This document shows, in pieces, positions 27,007-34,894 of a stretch of 64,000 nucleotides of DNA. Numbering within the stretch: the stretch's first letter is position 1; each line of letters begins with the position of its first letter. Under the pieces are notes generated by a model. That model saw nothing but the letters and a program-made list of their open reading frames with translations, made no database searches and was not told where the DNA came from. The position numbers and the translations under genes were made by a program. Source of the DNA: Pseudomonas baltica (lineage in GTDB: Bacteria; Pseudomonadota; Gammaproteobacteria; Pseudomonadales; Pseudomonadaceae); NCBI RefSeq assembly GCF_014235765.1, contig NZ_JACMYH010000001.1, positions 1,488,001 to 1,552,000 of the forward strand, given 5' to 3'.

Positions 27007-29088
27007 ATGAAGCATTTCATTCCCGGCAGTGCCCTGGCGCTGTGTATCGGCCTCGGCACCCTGTCGATGTCCGCCAATACCTTCGCTGCCAACAGCTGGG
27101 ACAAACTTCAGCCGGATCGCGACGAAGTGGTGGCCAGCCTCAATGTCGTCGAGCTGCTCAAGCGTCATCATTACAGCAAGCCGCCGCTCAACGATGCGCG
27201 CTCGGTCATCATCTACGACAGCTACATCAAGCTGCTCGATCCCTCGCACAGTTATTTCACTGCGGCCGACATCGCCGAATTCGACAAGTGGAAGACCCAG
27301 TTCGACGACTTCCTGAAGAACGGCAACCTGGATCCCGGTTTCGTCATCTACAAGCGCTATCTGGACCGGGTCAAGGCACGCCTGGACTTCGCCCTGGCCG
27401 AACTGAACAAGGGCGTCGACAAGTTCGACTTCACCACCAAGGAAACCCTGCTGGTAGACCGCAAGGATGCCCCTTGGTTGAAAAACGAGGCCGAACTCGA
27501 CGACTTGTGGCGCAAGCGCGTGAAAGATGAAGTGCTGCGCCAGAAGATCGCCGGGAAGGACGCAGCGCAGATCCAGGACACCTTGTCCAAGCGCTACAAG
27601 AATCAACTCGCGCGCCTGGACCAGACCCGCGCCGAGGACATCTTCCAGGCCTACATCAATACCTTCGCCCAGTCCTACGATCCGCACACCAACTACCTGT
27701 CCCCGGACAACGCGGAAAACTTCGACATCAACATGAGTCTGTCGCTCGAAGGTATCGGTGCGGTCCTGCAAAGCGACAACGACCAGGTCAAGATCGTCCG
27801 CCTGGTACCCGCGGGCCCGGCCGACAAGACCAAGCAGGTCGCCCCTGCCGACAAGATCATCGGTGTCGCCCAGGGCGACAAGGAAATGGTGGACGTGGTC
27901 GGCTGGCGCCTGGATGAGGTGGTCAAGCTGATTCGCGGCCCGAAAGGCTCCACCGTGCGCCTGGAAGTCATTCCGCACACCAATGCGCCCAACGACCAGA
28001 CCAGCAAGATCGTCTCGATCACCCGCGAAGCGGTCAAGCTCGAAGAGCAGGCGGCGAAAAAGTCGATCCTCAACCTCAAGGAAAACGGCCGCGACTACAA
28101 GCTGGGCGTGATCGAGATCCCTGCGTTCTACCTGGACTTCAAAGCATTCCGCGCCGGTGACCCGGACTACAAGTCGACCACCCGCGATGTGCGCAAGCTG
28201 CTTACCGAATTGCAGAAAGAGAAAGTCGACGGCGTGGTCATCGACCTGCGCAACAACGGCGGCGGCTCCCTGCAGGAAGCTACCGAGCTGACCAGCCTGT
28301 TCATCGAGAAAGGTCCGACCGTGCTGGTGCGCAACGCCGATGGCCGCGTCGATGTACTTGAAGATGAAAACCCCGGTGCGTTCTACAAGGGCCCGCTGGC
28401 GTTGCTGGTGAATCGCCTGTCGGCTTCGGCCTCGGAGATTTTCGCCGGCGCCATGCAGGACTACCACCGCGCGTTGATCGTCGGCGGCCAGACCTTCGGC
28501 AAGGGCACAGTGCAGACCATCCAGCCGCTCAACCATGGCGAGCTCAAGCTGACCCTGGCCAAGTTCTACCGCGTCTCCGGGCAGAGTACCCAGCACCAGG
28601 GTGTACTGCCGGACATCGCTTACCCGTCGATCATCGACACCAAGGAAATCGGTGAAAGTGCCCTGCCCGAAGCCATGCCCTGGGACACCATCCGCCCGGC
28701 CATCAAGCCGGCCAGCGATCCGTTCAAGCCCTACCTGGCCAAGCTGACCGCCGACCACGACGCCCGCACCGTCAAGGACCCGGAATTCATCTACATTCGC
28801 GATCGCCTGGCCCTGGCCGAGCAGTTGATGAAAGAGAAGACCGTCAGCCTGAACGAAGCCGATCGTCGCGCGCAGCACAGCGATATCGAAGCCAAGCAAC
28901 TGGCTTTGGAGAACACCCGACGCAAGGCCAAAGGCGAAGAACCGCTGAAAGAGCTGAAGAAGGAAGACGAGGATGCCTTGGGTGCCGATCCGGACAAGAC
29001 CAAGTCGGAAGATGACGCCTACCTCGCGGAAACCGGGCGCATTCTGCTCGACTACCTAAAGCTCAACACGTCGGTGGCCAAGCATTGA
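27007..29088 (+). CDS. prc: Tail-specific carboxy-terminal processing protease Prc
   Basis: A 693-residue periplasmic serine protease of the C-terminal processing family. I use the ATG at 27007, which opens a good signal peptide (MKHFIPGSALALCIG to about residue 27); an in-frame ATG at 26974 would add eleven residues. A PDZ domain is at about 230-320 (SLSLEGIGAVLQSDNDQVKIVRLVPAGPADKT), with catalytic Ser near 474 in NRLSASASEIFAGAMQDY and Lys near 498 in TFGKGTVQTIQPL. A DUF3340-like helical tail (about 570-690) is rich in Lys/Glu. Prc trims FtsI and degrades tagged or misfolded periplasmic proteins; in P. aeruginosa it also shapes MucA breakdown and alginate control. Confidence 0.93.
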   Translation: MKHFIPGSALALCIGLGTLSMSANTFAANSWDKLQPDRDEVVASLNVVELLKRHHYSKPPLNDARSVIIYDSYIKLLDPSHSYFTAADIAEFDKWKTQFDDFLKNGNLDPGFVIYKRYLDRVKARLDFALAELNKGVDKFDFTTKETLLVDRKDAPWLKNEAELDDLWRKRVKDEVLRQKIAGKDAAQIQDTLSKRYKNQLARLDQTRAEDIFQAYINTFAQSYDPHTNYLSPDNAENFDINMSLSLEGIGAVLQSDNDQVKIVRLVPAGPADKTKQVAPADKIIGVAQGDKEMVDVVGWRLDEVVKLIRGPKGSTVRLEVIPHTNAPNDQTSKIVSITREAVKLEEQAAKKSILNLKENGRDYKLGVIEIPAFYLDFKAFRAGDPDYKSTTRDVRKLLTELQKEKVDGVVIDLRNNGGGSLQEATELTSLFIEKGPTVLVRNADGRVDVLEDENPGAFYKGPLALLVNRLSASASEIFAGAMQDYHRALIVGGQTFGKGTVQTIQPLNHGELKLTLAKFYRVSGQSTQHQGVLPDIAYPSIIDTKEIGESALPEAMPWDTIRPAIKPASDPFKPYLAKLTADHDARTVKDPEFIYIRDRLALAEQLMKEKTVSLNEADRRAQHSDIEAKQLALENTRRKAKGEEPLKELKKEDEDALGADPDKTKSEDDAYLAETGRILLDYLKLNTSVAKH

Positions 29089-29163
29089 CCGGAGCATGGC
29101 CCTGCATTGACGGATAGGTGACAGGACGGTCATCAAACCGACATGAAGCTGTCGTGAAATAGG

Positions 29164-29194
29164 GACCCGCTGCGCCTGCAGCGGGTCTTTTTTT
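29164..29194 (+). terminator. Intrinsic terminator after prc
   Basis: A 10-bp stem (GACCCGCTGC / GCAGCGGGTC, 4-base loop) is followed by seven T. It lies 76 bases after the prc stop and separates prc from the EAL-GGDEF gene. Confidence 0.9.
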
Positions 29195-29263
29195 GCGTCT
29201 GGCCCGCGGCTTTCGACCCGTTCGCGCGACCGGCCAGCACGACATTCAGCAAGGTAGGAACCG

Positions 29264-31027
29264 ATGACCGTCATAGAACAGCTCAGCGCCCTGGACACCA
29301 TTCTTGCCCAAAGCGGTGTGCACTGCTTGTTCCAGCCGATCGTGTCACTGTCGCAACGGCAGATACTGGGCTTCGAGGCATTGAGCCGGGGGCCTTCGAA
29401 CAGCCCGTTGCATTCGCCCATCAATCTGTTCGCGGTGGCACGCCAGGCCGGTCGGCTCAACGAGCTGGAAGTGATGTGTCGGGAAACCGCCTGCCGCCGT
29501 TTCAGCGAACAGCGCCTGGACGGCAAGCTGTTTCTCAACGTCTCGCCCGAGTCGCTGCTCGAACCGCTGCACGAGGACGGCCGCACGTTGCAGCTGTTGC
29601 AGCGCTACGGCATCAGCCCGAGCCAGGTGGTCATCGAACTCACCGAGCAGACTCCTACCGACGATTTCCAACTGCTGTTCAACGCCCTGCATCACTACCG
29701 CGCCATGGGCTTTTCGATTGCCCTGGACGATCTGGGTGCAGGCTATTCAAGCCTGCGCCTGTGGTCCGAGCTGCGTCCGGACTACGTAAAGATCGACCGA
29801 CACTTCATCGACGGTATTCACCAGGATGCGCTCAAGCGCGAATTCGTCGGTTCCATTCTGCAGATCGCCAAGGCTTCCCGGGCCCAGGTGATCGCCGAAG
29901 GCATCGAGCTGGTCGAGGAGTTGCTGGTATTGATCGAAATGGGTGTCGACCTGGTCCAGGGTTATCTGCTCTGCCGCCCTCAGGAACAGCCGCCACGGGA
30001 CGCACGTGGGCTGGTCCCGCGGCTCGAGGACGGCAATCCGCCGCTTGGCGACAACGGCAGCGACCTCGCACCGTTGATCATCGAGCAGGCTGCGGTGCAT
30101 CGCGATACGCCGACTCAGCAGGTCCTGGAAGCCTTCCGGCTGCAGGCCAACCTGAACACCCTCGCCGTCGTCGACGGCGAGCGGCGCCCGTGCGGCATCG
30201 TTCATCGGCACTCGCTGTCCGATGCATTGCTCAAGCCATTCGCCACCGAGCTGTTCGCGCGCAAGCCGATCAGTCGATTGATGAGCAATGATTTTCTGGC
30301 AGTGGACTGCAAGCAATCGCTGCAACAGGTCAGCCGTTTGCTCACCGGGCGTGCGCGGCAGCGCATCGAGGAAGACTTCATCGTCATCCAGGGTGGGTGC
30401 TACCTGGGGCTGGGCCGGGTCATCGACGTGCTCAAGCTGATCACCGAGCTGAAAATCCAGCAAGCCCGGCATGCCAACCCCTTGACCCTGTTGCCTGGCA
30501 ACGTGCCGATCCAGCAGTGCCTGACCCGTGTGCTGGAACAGGGCCGCGAGGCGATCATCTGCTATGTGGACATCGACAACTTCAAGCCCTTCAACGACAC
30601 CTATGGCTACGCACGTGGCGATGAGGTGCTGCTGTGCCTGGCCCAGTGCCTGAGCGAGCGCGTGGATCCGAGCCGGGACTTCGTCGGCCACATCGGTGGC
30701 GACGATTTCATCCTGGTCATCAGTCCGGCCGACTGGTGCCGGCGCCTGAGTCAGTTACAGGAAGACTTCCAGCACCAGTGCCGGCGCTTCTATCGCCCCG
30801 AGCATCTGCAAGCAGGCTGTTTTCTGGCCACGGATCGTCGCGGCGAGCAGCAACGATTTGCCCTGCTGTCGCTGTCTATCGGCGTGGTTCATTTGCGGGC
30901 CGAGGCCTGTAGCCTCATGGATGGCAGTCAACTGGCGGAAATGGCTTCGCAGGCCAAGCACCTGGCCAAAGAGGTCCTGGGGTCCAGTGTGCACGTGATC
31001 GACACGCAGCTCGCCGAGTCGGCCTGA
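29264..31027 (+). CDS. EAL-CBS-GGDEF c-di-GMP signalling protein
   Basis: A 587-residue cytoplasmic protein with no membrane segment. An EAL phosphodiesterase domain (about 15-250) keeps E38-A-L, NVSPES, ELTEQ, the DDLGAGYSS metal loop, VKIDRHF and EGIELVEE, so it is probably active. A pair of CBS-like repeats (about 275-395) may bind nucleotides. A GGDEF domain (about 415-587) has NPLTLLPGN and a GGDDF active-site variant near 478. The inhibitory RxxD site is not intact: the Asp is present but Pro stands at the Arg position. It therefore may hydrolyse c-di-GMP and perhaps also make it. The order EAL then GGDEF is the reverse of the usual fusion. A P. aeruginosa homologue is also next to prc. 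Confidence 0.9.
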   Translation: MTVIEQLSALDTILAQSGVHCLFQPIVSLSQRQILGFEALSRGPSNSPLHSPINLFAVARQAGRLNELEVMCRETACRRFSEQRLDGKLFLNVSPESLLEPLHEDGRTLQLLQRYGISPSQVVIELTEQTPTDDFQLLFNALHHYRAMGFSIALDDLGAGYSSLRLWSELRPDYVKIDRHFIDGIHQDALKREFVGSILQIAKASRAQVIAEGIELVEELLVLIEMGVDLVQGYLLCRPQEQPPRDARGLVPRLEDGNPPLGDNGSDLAPLIIEQAAVHRDTPTQQVLEAFRLQANLNTLAVVDGERRPCGIVHRHSLSDALLKPFATELFARKPISRLMSNDFLAVDCKQSLQQVSRLLTGRARQRIEEDFIVIQGGCYLGLGRVIDVLKLITELKIQQARHANPLTLLPGNVPIQQCLTRVLEQGREAIICYVDIDNFKPFNDTYGYARGDEVLLCLAQCLSERVDPSRDFVGHIGGDDFILVISPADWCRRLSQLQEDFQHQCRRFYRPEHLQAGCFLATDRRGEQQRFALLSLSIGVVHLRAEACSLMDGSQLAEMASQAKHLAKEVLGSSVHVIDTQLAESA

Positions 31028-31031
31028 CGAC

Positions 31032-31403
31032 TCAGGTCGTCGTAGTGGGCGGGTAGATGTATTCGAACACCCGCGCCACTTCCGAAGCGTGCCACGAGGC
31101 GGCGGCAACGCCATCCGACGGTCCACAGAAACGTCCGAGTTTTTCCGCACACTCGAAAAACCCGGTACGCGGCAGGCGGCTGGCGCCCTGGCTGATCACC
31201 AGCGAGCTGCGCAGTGGCTGATCGGCGCGGGCGTCGATCATGGCCAGGTATTCGAGTGCCGCCGTCAGTGTCTGCATAGCGGGCGTGGGCAATTCCAGGC
31301 GTTCGAGCAGCGCGCGGTAGGTGAGCAGGTGACGCTGGCGGCGAGCGTGGTCCAGCTCGCCGAGCAGGCCGTCCCATTGCTGCCGACTGATGCGCACGCT
31401 CAC
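31032..31403 (-). CDS. Hypothetical protein paired with a Phd/XRE-like regulator
   Basis: A 123-residue protein that I do not recognise as a named family. It is amphipathic and mostly helical at first (RISRQQWDGLLGELDHARRQ), then a conserved-looking part with Cys/Trp/His: RTGFFECAEKLGRFCGPSDG and ASWHASEVARVFEYIYPP. There is no signal peptide or membrane segment. It overlaps the stop of the XRE-like gene by 4 bases (ATGA), and both are convergent with the EAL-GGDEF gene, which ends 5 bases away. Such tight pairing resembles antitoxin-first toxin-antitoxin modules, but no toxin fold is evident. Confidence 0.6.
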   Translation of the reverse strand: MSVRISRQQWDGLLGELDHARRQRHLLTYRALLERLELPTPAMQTLTAALEYLAMIDARADQPLRSSLVISQGASRLPRTGFFECAEKLGRFCGPSDGVAAASWHASEVARVFEYIYPPTTTT

Positions 31404-31762
31404 GAGCGGGTGCTCCAGCCCGGCACCCCCAACTCCCAGGCGAGGCTGCGGCGAATGGCGGCATCCGGCTCCCGCTCGCCGGTTTCGATCATCGACAGGT
31501 AGGAGGGACTGATGCCCACGGCGCGCGCCAGGCTTTCAAGCGGCAGGCCCTGCGCCTCGCGCAGTTCGCGCAGACGCTCGAAGCCAGGCGGGGGCGCGAG
31601 CGGCGCAGCGCCGACAGGGTCGGCAGCAGGCTGCGAGGCTGCGACGTCGGCAGAGGCGCCGACCGGGTTGACCGCAGCTGCAGCAATCAACCGCTGATAC
31701 TCGTCCCATGGCACGACCGCATACTCCGGCTGGCCGTCGCGGCTGATCACTTGAACCCCCAT
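31400..31762 (-). CDS. XRE-family helix-turn-helix protein with Phd-like N-terminus
   Basis: A 120-residue protein. I start at the ATG at 31762, with GGGAGGA just upstream; an upstream start would add ten residues. Residues about 1-30 resemble a Phd/YefM antitoxin strand-helix (GQPEYAVVPWDEYQRLIAAA), followed by a Pro/Ala-rich linker (about 35-65). A classic HTH_3 domain follows (FERLRELREAQGLPLESLARAVGISPSYLSMIETGEREP, about 66-104). It could be autoregulatory for itself and the overlapping downstream gene. Alternatives are a plain XRE regulator of unknown targets. Confidence 0.7.
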   Translation of the reverse strand: MGVQVISRDGQPEYAVVPWDEYQRLIAAAAVNPVGASADVAASQPAADPVGAAPLAPPPGFERLRELREAQGLPLESLARAVGISPSYLSMIETGEREPDAAIRRSLAWELGVPGWSTRS

Positions 31763-31879
31763 TGCATCCTCCCGCCCGATGAGCGCGCACATCGGACGAT
31801 GCGAGCGTAATGGCGGAATGTTAACAGGGGATTGCCGACTCCGGGGCGTTAACTGCGCGCCAAAGCCAGCGGGGCGGAT

Positions 31880-32326
31880 TCAGCGGTGGGACTTTTCCAG
31901 TTCCAGATCCTTCTCCGAGGCTGGCAGGCATTCGAGCACGCGCAGTTTCTCCGGCGACTGACGCTGACGCCAGGCACGGAACGCATCGAGTTCCCCGGAC
32001 AGGGTCTTCATTACCCAGGCCAATACGGCAATGTCGTCGAGCATGCCGACACCGATCAAAAAGTCGGGGATCGCATCGATGGGGCTGACGAAATAGACCA
32101 GTCCGGCAACGATGGACACCAGTGCCTTGGGGCTGATGCTGCGGTACTCGCCGCGCCAGTACGCAAGGCACAGGGCCTGCAGCAGTTGCACGTCCTCTTT
32201 CAAAGCGCCCAACCGGTAGCCCTTGCCCTTGCGTGCCACGGCGAAGATCAGGGCCGGCAGACGGCCTCGACTCAGGACACGTTCGGCGATGGGCAGGAAA
32301 CGAGTGAAATTCCAAGGTGCTTTCAT
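31880..32326 (-). CDS. YkvA-family protein (DUF1232)
   Basis: A 148-residue protein. The start is the ATG at 32326 preceded by GGAGGG; upstream codons in this frame are not family-like. The DUF1232 core is KALVSIVAGLVYFVSPIDAIPDFLIGVGMLDDIAVLAWVMKTL, two membrane-associated helices with the conserved SPIDxIPD loop. A charged C-terminal helix follows (SPEKLRVLECLPASEKDLELEK). Function unknown. Confidence 0.85.
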   Translation of the reverse strand: MKAPWNFTRFLPIAERVLSRGRLPALIFAVARKGKGYRLGALKEDVQLLQALCLAYWRGEYRSISPKALVSIVAGLVYFVSPIDAIPDFLIGVGMLDDIAVLAWVMKTLSGELDAFRAWRQRQSPEKLRVLECLPASEKDLELEKSHR

Positions 32327-32550
32327 GAGCCCTCCGGTGCCGAATGATGGTTTGAGGTTATCCACAGTATTTGTGGATAACCTTGTGAACAGAGCCGCTT
32401 TTCGCGCCTGACCTGCCCGGTTTTCAAGGGCTGAGGTCAAATCGGGCGTTTTTTACTCACACAAAAAACCCACGAAAATCCTTGACGCAGCGTTCTGAAA
32501 ACAGCTACTGCCGCTTCCTTTAAGACCCATTGGCACAGACCCGGTTCAAA

Positions 32551-32578
32551 CGAAAACGCCCCGTCGAGACGGGGCGTT
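32551..32578 (-). terminator. Intrinsic terminator of the FKBP gene
   Basis: An 11-bp stem (AACGCCCCGTC / GACGGGGCGTT, 2-base loop) ends in TTTTCG on the minus strand, about 17 bases past the FKBP stop. Confidence 0.85.
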
Positions 32579-32595
32579 CCGGGAAACGAAACAGC

Positions 32596-33357
32596 TTACT
32601 TGGCGGGTGCTGCTTCTTCGACTTCGGCGTCGTCGGTTGCAGCTTCAGCGTCAGCGGCAGCCTTGGCTGCGTCCTTGATGGCGATCAGCTCGAGGTCGAA
32701 CACCAGCACCGAGTTGGCTGGAATGGTCGGGCTCGGGCTCTGCGCGCCGTAGGCCAGATCAGCCGGAATGAACAACTTGACCTTCTCGCCCACGTGCATC
32801 AGTTGCAGGCCTTCGACCCAGCCCGGGATCACGCCGCTGACCGGCAGATCGATCGGCGCGCCGCGCTCGATGGAGCTGTCGAAGACCTTGCCGTCGATCA
32901 GCTTGCCTTCGTAATGAACGGTAACCACATCGGTCGGCTTGGGCTGGGCGCCTTCGGCCTTCTTGATGACCTGGTACTGCAGGCCGGAGGCGGTAGTGAC
33001 CACGCCGTCTTTCTTGGCATTGTCCTCGAGGAACTTCTTGCCGGCGGTCTGCGCCTCGGCGTTCATCTTGGTCATGCGTTCTTCGGCGCGTTTCTGCAGA
33101 TCGGCAAAGGCTGCGACCAGGTCGTCGTCCTTGATCTTCTGCTCTTTCTTGCCGACGGCGTCTTCGATACCCAGGGCAACGGCCTTGGAGTCGAGATCGT
33201 CCATGCCTTCCTGAGCCAGGCTCTTGCCCATGTTCAGGCCGATACCGTAGGAAGCTTTCTGCGCCGGGGTTTTGAGCTCGACGCTGGTCTGGGAATCGCA
33301 ACCTGCGAGGACCAGGGTGACCAAGGCAACTGCCGCCGCCAACCGATGCTGTTTCAT
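32596..33357 (-). CDS. FKBP-type peptidyl-prolyl isomerase, lipoprotein (FkpA/Mip-like)
   Basis: A 253-residue lipoprotein isomerase. Residues 1-20 form a lipoprotein signal ending LVLAGC with lipidated Cys20. The N-terminal helical dimerisation domain (KTPAQKASYGIGLNMGKSLAQEG) resembles FkpA/Mip, followed by a long helix (ADLQKRAEERMTKMNAEAQ). The FKBP fold has the usual aromatic/active-site pattern: VHYEGKLIDGKVFDSSIERGAP, VIPGWVEGLQLMHVGEKVKLFIPADLAYG, VLVFDLELIAI. The final 20 residues are Ala/Glu/Asp-rich. It folds periplasmic proteins and is released to the envelope by Lol sorting (no Asp at position +2, so outer membrane is expected). Confidence 0.9.
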   Translation of the reverse strand: MKQHRLAAAVALVTLVLAGCDSQTSVELKTPAQKASYGIGLNMGKSLAQEGMDDLDSKAVALGIEDAVGKKEQKIKDDDLVAAFADLQKRAEERMTKMNAEAQTAGKKFLEDNAKKDGVVTTASGLQYQVIKKAEGAQPKPTDVVTVHYEGKLIDGKVFDSSIERGAPIDLPVSGVIPGWVEGLQLMHVGEKVKLFIPADLAYGAQSPSPTIPANSVLVFDLELIAIKDAAKAAADAEAATDDAEVEEAAPAK

Positions 33358-33515
33358 GCTATTTCCTTGTTCATGCGCCATAAGGGCAATCGAATGAGGC
33401 CGCGAGCTTATCAGGCGGCCACGACCAATGGCTACCGGCATGAGAGAGGCAAAAAGACGATAAGTTCAGGCCAGCAAAAGGAAAGTGGTGCGGCAGCGGC
33501 TGGATGAAACATGTG

Positions 33516-34451
33516 TCACGCAGGGCTGGGTGCCTGGCCGTAGTGCGCAGCCACTTCACGCACCACCTCGCACAGCCACTGCGCCGGCAAGGCCAGCGGC
33601 AGCGCGGCGTTGCGGCAGATACCCACCGAACCACCCGGCTCGTGCACGCCCAGATCCAGTTCGCACAGTTGGCCGGTGGCGATATCGCGCTGCACCGCAT
33701 CGCGCGGGGCCACCCAGATGGCGTCACTGCTTGCAACGTAGCGTCGACTGAGGGTCGGTGAAAGCGTTTCTAGACGTTGCGCCGAGGGCGTGATGGCGCA
33801 TTGCACGAACAAACTGTCGGCATGCTTGCGAATAGTCGTACCGGCCAGCGGCAGCACCCAGGGGTAGCTGCCGACCTGTTCGGCGCTCAGCGGGCGCATC
33901 TGCAGCAGCGGATGCGCCGGACGCACGACCAGCGTCATGGATTCGCTGTACAGGTGTTCGAACGACAGACCCTGGATCTGCGGGCTGTCGGTCATGCGGC
34001 CGATCACCAGGTCCAGTTCGCCGACGTGCAGTTGCGCCAGCAGATAGGCACCCGGCCCGGTCGCCACGCTGACCACCAAGGCGGCGTGGCGTTCGTGCAG
34101 GCGGCAGAGTACTTCGGGCAACAGCTGGCTTTCCACGGTCGACAGCACGCCGATGCGCACCTGGGGGGCTTCTTGGGGCTCGCCGCGCAGGCTGCTGACG
34201 CCGTCGCGCAAGGCCTGCACGCAGGGCCCGGCATAACGCATGAAGCGCACGCCAGCGGCGGTCAGTTCGACGCCGCTCTTGTCGCGGTCGAACAGGCGGG
34301 TCTGCAGCAGGTCTTCGAGTTCCTTGAGCGTCTTCGAAATCGCCGGCTGGCTGATGGACAGGCCATCGGCAGCCTTGGCGAAGCTGCCCTGGCGGGCAAT
34401 TTCGAGAAAGCACAGCAGGTGGCGGAATTTGATGCGGCTGTCGAGGTTCAT
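33516..34451 (-). CDS. pcaQ: LysR-family regulator, PcaQ type
   Basis: A 311-residue LysR regulator. The helix-turn-helix (IKFRHLLCFLEIARQGSFAKAADGLSISQPAISKTLKELED) and effector domain (VRIGVLSTVESQLLPEVLCRLHERH, TDSPQIQGLSFEHLYSESMTLVVRPAHPL, PLAGTTIRKHADSLFV) match the PcaQ group that activates protocatechuate degradation with beta-carboxymuconate/succinylated effectors. No pca genes are within the window. It follows nirD with an 80-base gap and may be co-transcribed with nirBD. Confidence 0.8.
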   Translation of the reverse strand: MNLDSRIKFRHLLCFLEIARQGSFAKAADGLSISQPAISKTLKELEDLLQTRLFDRDKSGVELTAAGVRFMRYAGPCVQALRDGVSSLRGEPQEAPQVRIGVLSTVESQLLPEVLCRLHERHAALVVSVATGPGAYLLAQLHVGELDLVIGRMTDSPQIQGLSFEHLYSESMTLVVRPAHPLLQMRPLSAEQVGSYPWVLPLAGTTIRKHADSLFVQCAITPSAQRLETLSPTLSRRYVASSDAIWVAPRDAVQRDIATGQLCELDLGVHEPGGSVGICRNAALPLALPAQWLCEVVREVAAHYGQAPSPA

Positions 34452-34531
34452 GGCGCCAATCGTAGCATTGGGCCATGGGGTTTGCTTTGGCAGTGAGGGC
34501 CCATTCGCAGGCAGAGGCCCGCAAGACCACC

Positions 34532-34894
34532 CTAGACCCTGCCAATCTCCACCCGATCACCATTGAAGCGCACCGGCCACACCCTGATGCCCTGCTCCGG
34601 CGCCTCCAGGCAGCGCCCGTCGCTGAAACAGTAATGCTGCTTGTACAGCGGCGCAGCCACCACCAGCTCGCCCTGCAGATACCCGACGATGCCACGCCCC
34701 AGCACATTGGCGCCCGAGCGCGGGTCATGGTTGTCGATGGCGTGCAGCACCCTGCCCTCGCCCGCGTCGGGAAGGTAGAAGACTGCCACCTGGTCGCCGT
34801 CCAGCCATACCACTACACCGGAATTGGCGATCAAGTCCGCTCGATCGCACACTGCTTGCCAGTCCATCGCTTGCACCGCCTTGGCCGCCTGCAT
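34532..34894 (-). CDS. nirD: Assimilatory nitrite reductase small subunit NirD
   Basis: A 120-residue Rieske-fold protein that assists NirB. It contains VAVFYLPDAGEGRVLHAIDNHDPRSGANVLGRGIVGYLQGELVVAAPLYKQHYCFSDGRCLE. The family has lost the Rieske cluster ligands, and only the fold remains here too. The start overlaps the nirB stop by one base, TGATG, so translation is coupled. It is the second gene of the nirBD transcript. Confidence 0.93.
   Translation of the reverse strand: MQAAKAVQAMDWQAVCDRADLIANSGVVVWLDGDQVAVFYLPDAGEGRVLHAIDNHDPRSGANVLGRGIVGYLQGELVVAAPLYKQHYCFSDGRCLEAPEQGIRVWPVRFNGDRVEIGRV

Noticed and set aside
26926..28899. 657-codon minus-strand frame opposite prc
   Set aside because: Antisense to prc, which has intact protease motifs and a signal peptide; product has no family resemblance.
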